DNA from: Candidatus Hydrogenedentota bacterium
GTDB lineage: Bacteria > Hydrogenedentota > Hydrogenedentia > Hydrogenedentales > SLHB01
Length of the DNA: 9,304 nucleotides
Assembly (NCBI GenBank): GCA_007118235.1
Contig: SKRY01000087.1
Coordinates: 1-9,304 of the forward strand
Reading direction: 5' to 3'
Positions 6,625 to 9,304 of this stretch are shown piece by piece; positions within the stretch are counted from its first letter, which is position 1, and each line of letters starts with the position of its first letter. The translations under genes and the position numbers were made by a program. The notes under the pieces are model-generated. The model saw nothing but the letters and a program-made list of their open reading frames with translations, ran no database searches and had not been told where the DNA came from.

Positions 6625-6653
6625 AGCTCCGTGGGACGGGAGCTGGGGGATGC
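6578..6653 (-). repeat. MITE-like intergenic repeat, copy 1 (inverted relative to copy 2)
   Basis: The 76-base segment is bounded by ACATCCCCC (6578-6586) and GGGGGATGC (6645-6653), inverted ends matching at eight of nine positions. It contains the palindrome at 6590-6606 and the long hairpin at 6618-6651. Its reverse complement matches the segment at 8948-9033 in layout and, around the palindrome, nearly base for base. It carries no coding capacity, so it is a short non-autonomous repeat or REP-like element rather than an insertion sequence. Confidence 0.6.
6618..6651. terminator. Terminator-like hairpin between convergent parvulin and lyase genes
   Basis: ATCCCCCAGCTCC (6618-6630) pairs perfectly with GGAGCTGGGGGAT (6639-6651) around an eight-base loop. 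It lies 84 bases after the parvulin stop and 20 bases past the stop of the leftward lyase gene. No T-tract is visible on either strand. It doubles as one end of the repeat at 6578-6653. Confidence 0.55.
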
Positions 6654-6671
6654 GCTATGCGTTGACGTCTG

Positions 6672-7886
6672 TTATTCGGGATGTTGAAGCGGGAAGCGGG
6701 CGGCCTCCCAATCTTCCTCCTCGAGAAGCCCTTGGGCTATTTCCTTGTACTCGGCGCTGCCGTATGCCAGTCCGGCTTTCCAGAGCAGAGGGGCGAGTCC
6801 GCTGAAGTTGGGATCGCGGATTCCCTCGTAGGTCCATTCCGCCTCGCCGGTGGCATAGGGGATCAGGTACTCCAGTGTTTGCCGCAGCCCGTGGCCGTCC
6901 TCGCTTTCCCAGTTCCAGATGTCCACGCCGGCGCGCTCGCCGAGATGCGCCAACGCGATGTAGCCGCGCAAGTTGAAGAGGCTGTAGCTCCAGGGGAGGG
7001 TGCGGCCCAACTCCCGGGGCTGGCGGCCATCGGGTTCGGTGTGCTCCATGATGCGCCGCTCGCGGCTCTCCTCCAACACGTCCCGCGCCACATCGTCTTG
7101 CCCGCTGAACAGGGCGAAGCTGACGACCTGCACGTCGTACCATGTACCGTGGTTGTTGGGATGACGCCGCTCGTCTTGGCCATGATCGCTTTCGATGAGC
7201 CATTCCAGGTAATCCGCGAACCACGCCTCAAGGCCCTCTTGATCCTCCTCCATCCACGCGTCCGATTCCGCCAACAGGCCCACCGCGTCAACCACATCGG
7301 CGAGACCCCGCGTGTCGATGATGCCGATGCCCCGGCCCTCCACCCGGCCGGGTATCCGCTGGCCGTATTCGAGGTGCGGGTTCATGCCGGTGTCCTCATT
7401 GAGAAACCAGGTCCGCAGCACATGGACGGCTCGTTCGGCGAAGCGCTCCTCGCCCGTGAAATAGTAGGCCCAGCCCAAGGTTTCCACGGTAGTGATCATG
7501 CGACCCATGGGCCGCCGGTCTAGCGCATCCGTCTCGGGATTGCGTTCGCCATCGCGGCGAATATAAGGAAGGCCATCTTCCGTATCTGGATTTGGCCACC
7601 AATACGGTCCCTGACTCATGTAATCGCGCTTGTCCCCGCTGGGCGGCGTCTCCCCCTTGTCCGTCACCGACCAAGGGCCCGCGGCAAGGGCGTCCTGTGC
7701 GTCGGCGCGCAACTCCTCCAGCGCCGCATCGAAATCCGTGGCGCCGTTGCGAACCCTGGCGCGGAGTTCTTCGAGTGCGCCGGCGTCATGAAGAAACACG
7801 CGAGGCGCTTCAGCGGCGGCGGCCCCACACGCCAGCGCAGCGAGGCAGGCGGTGCTTAACCACAAGAGTCTGCTTCCGTTCCACAT
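6672..7886 (-). CDS. Secreted alginate-lyase-family protein (PF05426-type)
   Basis: The 404-residue protein carries a signal peptide (MWNGSRLLWLSTACLAALACGAAAA split at the hydrophobic core, likely cut near AAA/EAP). The LAC context lacks Leu at -3, so I do not call it a lipoprotein. The mature part matches the all-helical alginate lyase family: KRDYMSQGPYWWPNP then GLPYIRRDGERNPE in the N-terminal third, the active-site-type motif HPNNHGTWYDVQV in the middle, and RELGRTLPWSYSLFNLRGY followed by GVDIWNW. In PL5-type enzymes the His of the NNH motif and nearby Tyr act in beta-elimination of uronic acid polymers; both are present here. The substrate could be alginate or another uronate polymer. 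The start at 7886 is chosen because a strong AGGAG lies 7 bases before it; an in-frame TTG at 7892 is less likely. The gene is divergent from the regulator-like gene at 8200. Confidence 0.88.
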   Translation of the reverse strand: MWNGSRLLWLSTACLAALACGAAAAEAPRVFLHDAGALEELRARVRNGATDFDAALEELRADAQDALAAGPWSVTDKGETPPSGDKRDYMSQGPYWWPNPDTEDGLPYIRRDGERNPETDALDRRPMGRMITTVETLGWAYYFTGEERFAERAVHVLRTWFLNEDTGMNPHLEYGQRIPGRVEGRGIGIIDTRGLADVVDAVGLLAESDAWMEEDQEGLEAWFADYLEWLIESDHGQDERRHPNNHGTWYDVQVVSFALFSGQDDVARDVLEESRERRIMEHTEPDGRQPRELGRTLPWSYSLFNLRGYIALAHLGERAGVDIWNWESEDGHGLRQTLEYLIPYATGEAEWTYEGIRDPNFSGLAPLLWKAGLAYGSAEYKEIAQGLLEEEDWEAARFPLQHPE

Positions 7887-8199
7887 TACCAATCTCCTTC
7901 CTGAAGTGTCTGCCGCATGTCTCGGCCGCGGTTTGGTTCGCGGCGCGTGATAGGGGGTATCCTACCGCAGTTCTTGGTTTCGAATAAACCCCAACTGGGT
8001 GCGGATTCACCCAAAATTAGGGGTGGGTTATGTTTCGTTATGTGTGCTTTGAGTGTTAAGTGTGCGGGATGATGCTTGAACTTGGGCCATCCATGCCTTC
8101 ACAATACCACTACTTTCCCCCACTAGCCCCGGTCGGTTTTGGGGAGCGGCCAGGGTGAAGACGAATCCAGCACGTCCATAGAAAGGTGAAAACACGAGA
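7887..8199. other. Divergent intergenic spacer with composite hairpin
   Basis: This spacer separates the leftward lyase gene from the rightward gene at 8200 and must hold both promoters, though I find no convincing -35/-10 pair. It contains a composite inverted repeat at 7988-8024: ACCCC and GGGGT as outer arms, and TGGGTG (7996-8001) and CACCCA (8008-8013) as inner arms around CGGATT. An AAAGGTGA ribosome binding site (8182-8189) precedes the ATG at 8200. No coding frame in the gap has believable composition. Confidence 0.55.
7894..7898 (-). promoter_or_regulatory. Ribosome binding site of the alginate-lyase-family gene
   Basis: On the minus strand AGGAG (within GAAGGAGA, 7893-7900) lies 7 bases before the ATG at 7886, with ideal spacing. 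It sets the start there and not at the TTG at 7892. Confidence 0.85.
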
Positions 8200-8841
8200 A
8201 TGACGGGAGGAACCGTCCTAATTGCAGACCCAAATGGGGAGCGCGCGTCCGCCCTTGGGCGGGCGCTGACGAGGCTGGGTATCGCCTCGCGCTGGGTCGA
8301 TAGTTTTGAAAAGACGCGCGAGGCGCTTGGAGATTACGCGGAACTGGATACGCTCTTTCTGGCGGCGGAAGGTTTTGATGGCGACAGCTTTGAATTTTGC
8401 TGGATGCTGAGCCGCATGAATCTCCCATCCCAGCCGCCCGTGATCATGATCGCGCCCGCCGGGAGCCCGCCTGCGTTGGCGCGGCAAGCCATGGCGTCGG
8501 GCGCCAAGGGGCTGTTGAGTTGGCCTTCCGATGACGTGACCTTGGCGGCTTGGATCGAAGCGGTGCGGCCGCTTGACACCATGCCGCCGCCGATGGCGGA
8601 AGAGGAACCCGCCGAGTCCCATGGCGGCGTTTCCGCTGAAGCGCTGCAAGTCTTCGCGAGGCTCTCGCACGAGGTCAACAATCCTTTGCAGGGGATCTTT
8701 GGGTCGGTCGACATCATCACCATGAACGTATCGCCTGATTTCCCCCATCATGACAGATTGCGTGACGTGCTCACACACGCCAAGGAAGTGGCTCATCTCG
8801 TGAGAGACGCCAGCCGCATGGCCAAGGATGCGTTGAAGTGA
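8200..8841 (+). CDS. Degenerate receiver domain fused to a histidine-kinase DHp domain, no ATPase domain
   Basis: The 213-residue protein begins like a response-regulator receiver (TVLIADPNGERASALGRAL) and keeps that fold to about residue 123, but the key residues are changed. One pocket Asp remains (D10). The phospho-acceptor position after strand 3 reads LFLA (A55), the Thr/Ser position after strand 4 reads MIA (A85), and the conserved Lys in the KP motif is Trp (LLSWPS, W108). A Pro/Glu linker leads to a complete HisKA-type dimerisation helix pair (about 147-210) with H-box RLSHEVNNPLQGI, H157. The protein then stops; there is no ATP-binding domain, and too little downstream DNA before the next gene to encode one. 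It may be a phosphotransfer or scaffold partner for a kinase encoded elsewhere. The start is supported by AAAGGTGA ending 10 bases upstream. No frameshift is evident. Confidence 0.8.
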   Translation: MTGGTVLIADPNGERASALGRALTRLGIASRWVDSFEKTREALGDYAELDTLFLAAEGFDGDSFEFCWMLSRMNLPSQPPVIMIAPAGSPPALARQAMASGAKGLLSWPSDDVTLAAWIEAVRPLDTMPPPMAEEEPAESHGGVSAEALQVFARLSHEVNNPLQGIFGSVDIITMNVSPDFPHHDRLRDVLTHAKEVAHLVRDASRMAKDALK

Positions 8842-8947
8842 GCCTTCCAGCGGCAAACCGGGAATAGCCCCGGCGGCCGCTTATGTTCGGAACGCCAAAC
8901 CGGTCAGCTTTTGCCAATCGCCGGATAGGGCGGTGTGCGGGGCGTTT

Positions 8948-9033
8948 ACATCCCCCAGCCCTGCGGGCCACCCCCTTCAAAGGGAGAACGAACCGCACAA
9001 TTCCCCCTTCGGAAGGGGGATCAAGGGGGATGT
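8948..9033 (+). repeat. MITE-like intergenic repeat, copy 2
   Basis: The 86-base segment has perfect nine-base inverted ends: ACATCCCCC (8948-8956) and GGGGGATGT (9025-9033). Inside are a degenerate palindrome (CCCCCTTCAAAGGGAG, 8971-8986) and a strong one (TCCCCCTTC-G-GAAGGGGGA, 9002-9020) whose 17-base core is the exact reverse complement of 6590-6606. It lies between the gene at 8200 and wrbA, where its hairpins could end or attenuate transcription. Confidence 0.65.
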
Positions 9034-9101
9034 GGTTCCCTGGAGCAGCGCACGCGCCCGGCGATTAGGGGCTTTTACCATAAGCAAAAAGGGGAGAACC
9101 A

Positions 9102-9304
9102 ATGCGAATCGACGTTGTGTTTTACAGCATGTACGGCCATGTGTACACTCTGGCGGAGGCGGTGGCGGAGGGCGCGCGGGAACATCCGGACGCCGAGGTG
9201 AATCTGTATCAGGTTCCCGAACTGATGCCGGACGAGGCGCTTGAGCGTTCCGGCGCGAAACAAGCCCGGCAGGCCTTCGCTCATGTGCCCACGGCGGATC
9301 CGGC
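9102..9304 (+). CDS. wrbA: WrbA-type NAD(P)H:quinone oxidoreductase, N-terminus only
   Basis: The first 67 residues are present; the gene is cut by the right edge. The N-terminal strand MRIDVVFYS runs into the FMN phosphate-binding loop SMYGHVYTLAEAVAEGA, which is the WrbA signature, followed by AEVNLYQVPELMPDEALE, corresponding to the family's VPE(T/L)MP stretch. WrbA proteins are flavodoxin-fold, FMN-binding cytoplasmic enzymes that reduce quinones by two electrons and limit redox cycling. A good GGGGAG ribosome binding site (9091-9096) lies 5 bases before the ATG. It is 260 bases after the gene at 8200 with a hairpin-rich repeat between, so it is probably expressed separately. The rest of the flavodoxin domain is outside the window. 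Confidence 0.92.
   Translation, partial: MRIDVVFYSMYGHVYTLAEAVAEGAREHPDAEVNLYQVPELMPDEALERSGAKQARQAFAHVPTADP

Noticed and set aside
6681..7523. 280-codon plus-strand open frame opposite the alginate-lyase-family gene
   Set aside because: The sense strand carries signal peptide, ribosome binding site and family motifs; the shadow carries none.
7806..7886. Lipoprotein signal on the alginate-lyase-family protein
   Set aside because: The residues before the candidate Cys (AALAC) lack the usual Leu at -3, and an Ala-rich signal peptidase I site follows.
8218..8856. 212-codon minus-strand open frame opposite the pseudo-receiver gene
   Set aside because: It is Arg/His/Gly-rich with no domain; the sense strand has a clear H-box and a ribosome binding site.
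8842..9101. Frameshifted ATPase domain completing the histidine kinase
   Set aside because: The gap is too short for an HATPase_c domain, is filled partly by the repeat at 8948-9033, and shows no N-box or G-box-like peptide in any frame that I can see.

Overview
The window is GC-rich bacterial chromosome from a Gram-negative-type organism: several products carry export signals, and there is a periplasmic disulfide system. The mix is a GH42-like exported protein, an exported alginate-lyase-family protein, a VKOR-DsbA fusion, an acidic Pro/Gln-rich exported protein, and short CCCCCTTCGGAAGGGGG-type intergenic repeats. This looks like an environmental polysaccharide-degrading lineage of the Planctomycetota, Lentisphaerota or Hydrogenedentota kind. 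That placement is inference from gene style only; no marker gene is present.

Layout. (1) Complement of 1-414: the start of a multi-pass membrane protein that runs off the left edge. (2) 415-746: a relatively AT-rich divergent spacer with a candidate promoter on each strand. (3) 747-1895 (+): an exported low-complexity protein with a small N-terminal module, acidic Pro repeats and a GQQPGMGGP tandem repeat. (4) 1941-1987: a long hairpin between convergent genes. (5) Complement of 1990-4242: a membrane-anchored or secreted GH42-like (beta-galactosidase-like) protein. (6) 4362-5510 (+): a VKOR-DsbA fusion oxidase with a good promoter and ribosome binding site. (7) 5641-6534 (+): a SurA/PpiC-like parvulin with no visible export signal. 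(8) 6541-6653: a repeat cluster ending in a terminator-like hairpin. (9) Complement of 6672-7886: a secreted alginate-lyase-family (PF05426-type) protein. (10) 7887-8199: a divergent spacer with a composite hairpin. (11) 8200-8841 (+): a degenerate receiver domain fused to a histidine-kinase DHp domain, without an ATPase domain. (12) 8948-9033: a second copy of the intergenic repeat in inverted orientation. (13) 9102-9304 (+): the N-terminus of a WrbA flavoprotein, cut by the right edge.

How the genes fit together. Gene direction switches often, so most genes are probably transcribed alone; the only plausible co-transcribed pair is VKOR-DsbA followed by the parvulin, both of which assist protein folding. 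The two exported carbohydrate-active proteins point to polysaccharide use but are not adjacent, and no SusC/SusD pair or transporter is visible. The most unusual gene is the pseudo-receiver/orphan-DHp protein at 8200. The most unusual DNA is the pair of inverted MITE-like repeats. No RNA gene, CRISPR array, insertion sequence or clear mobile element was seen.
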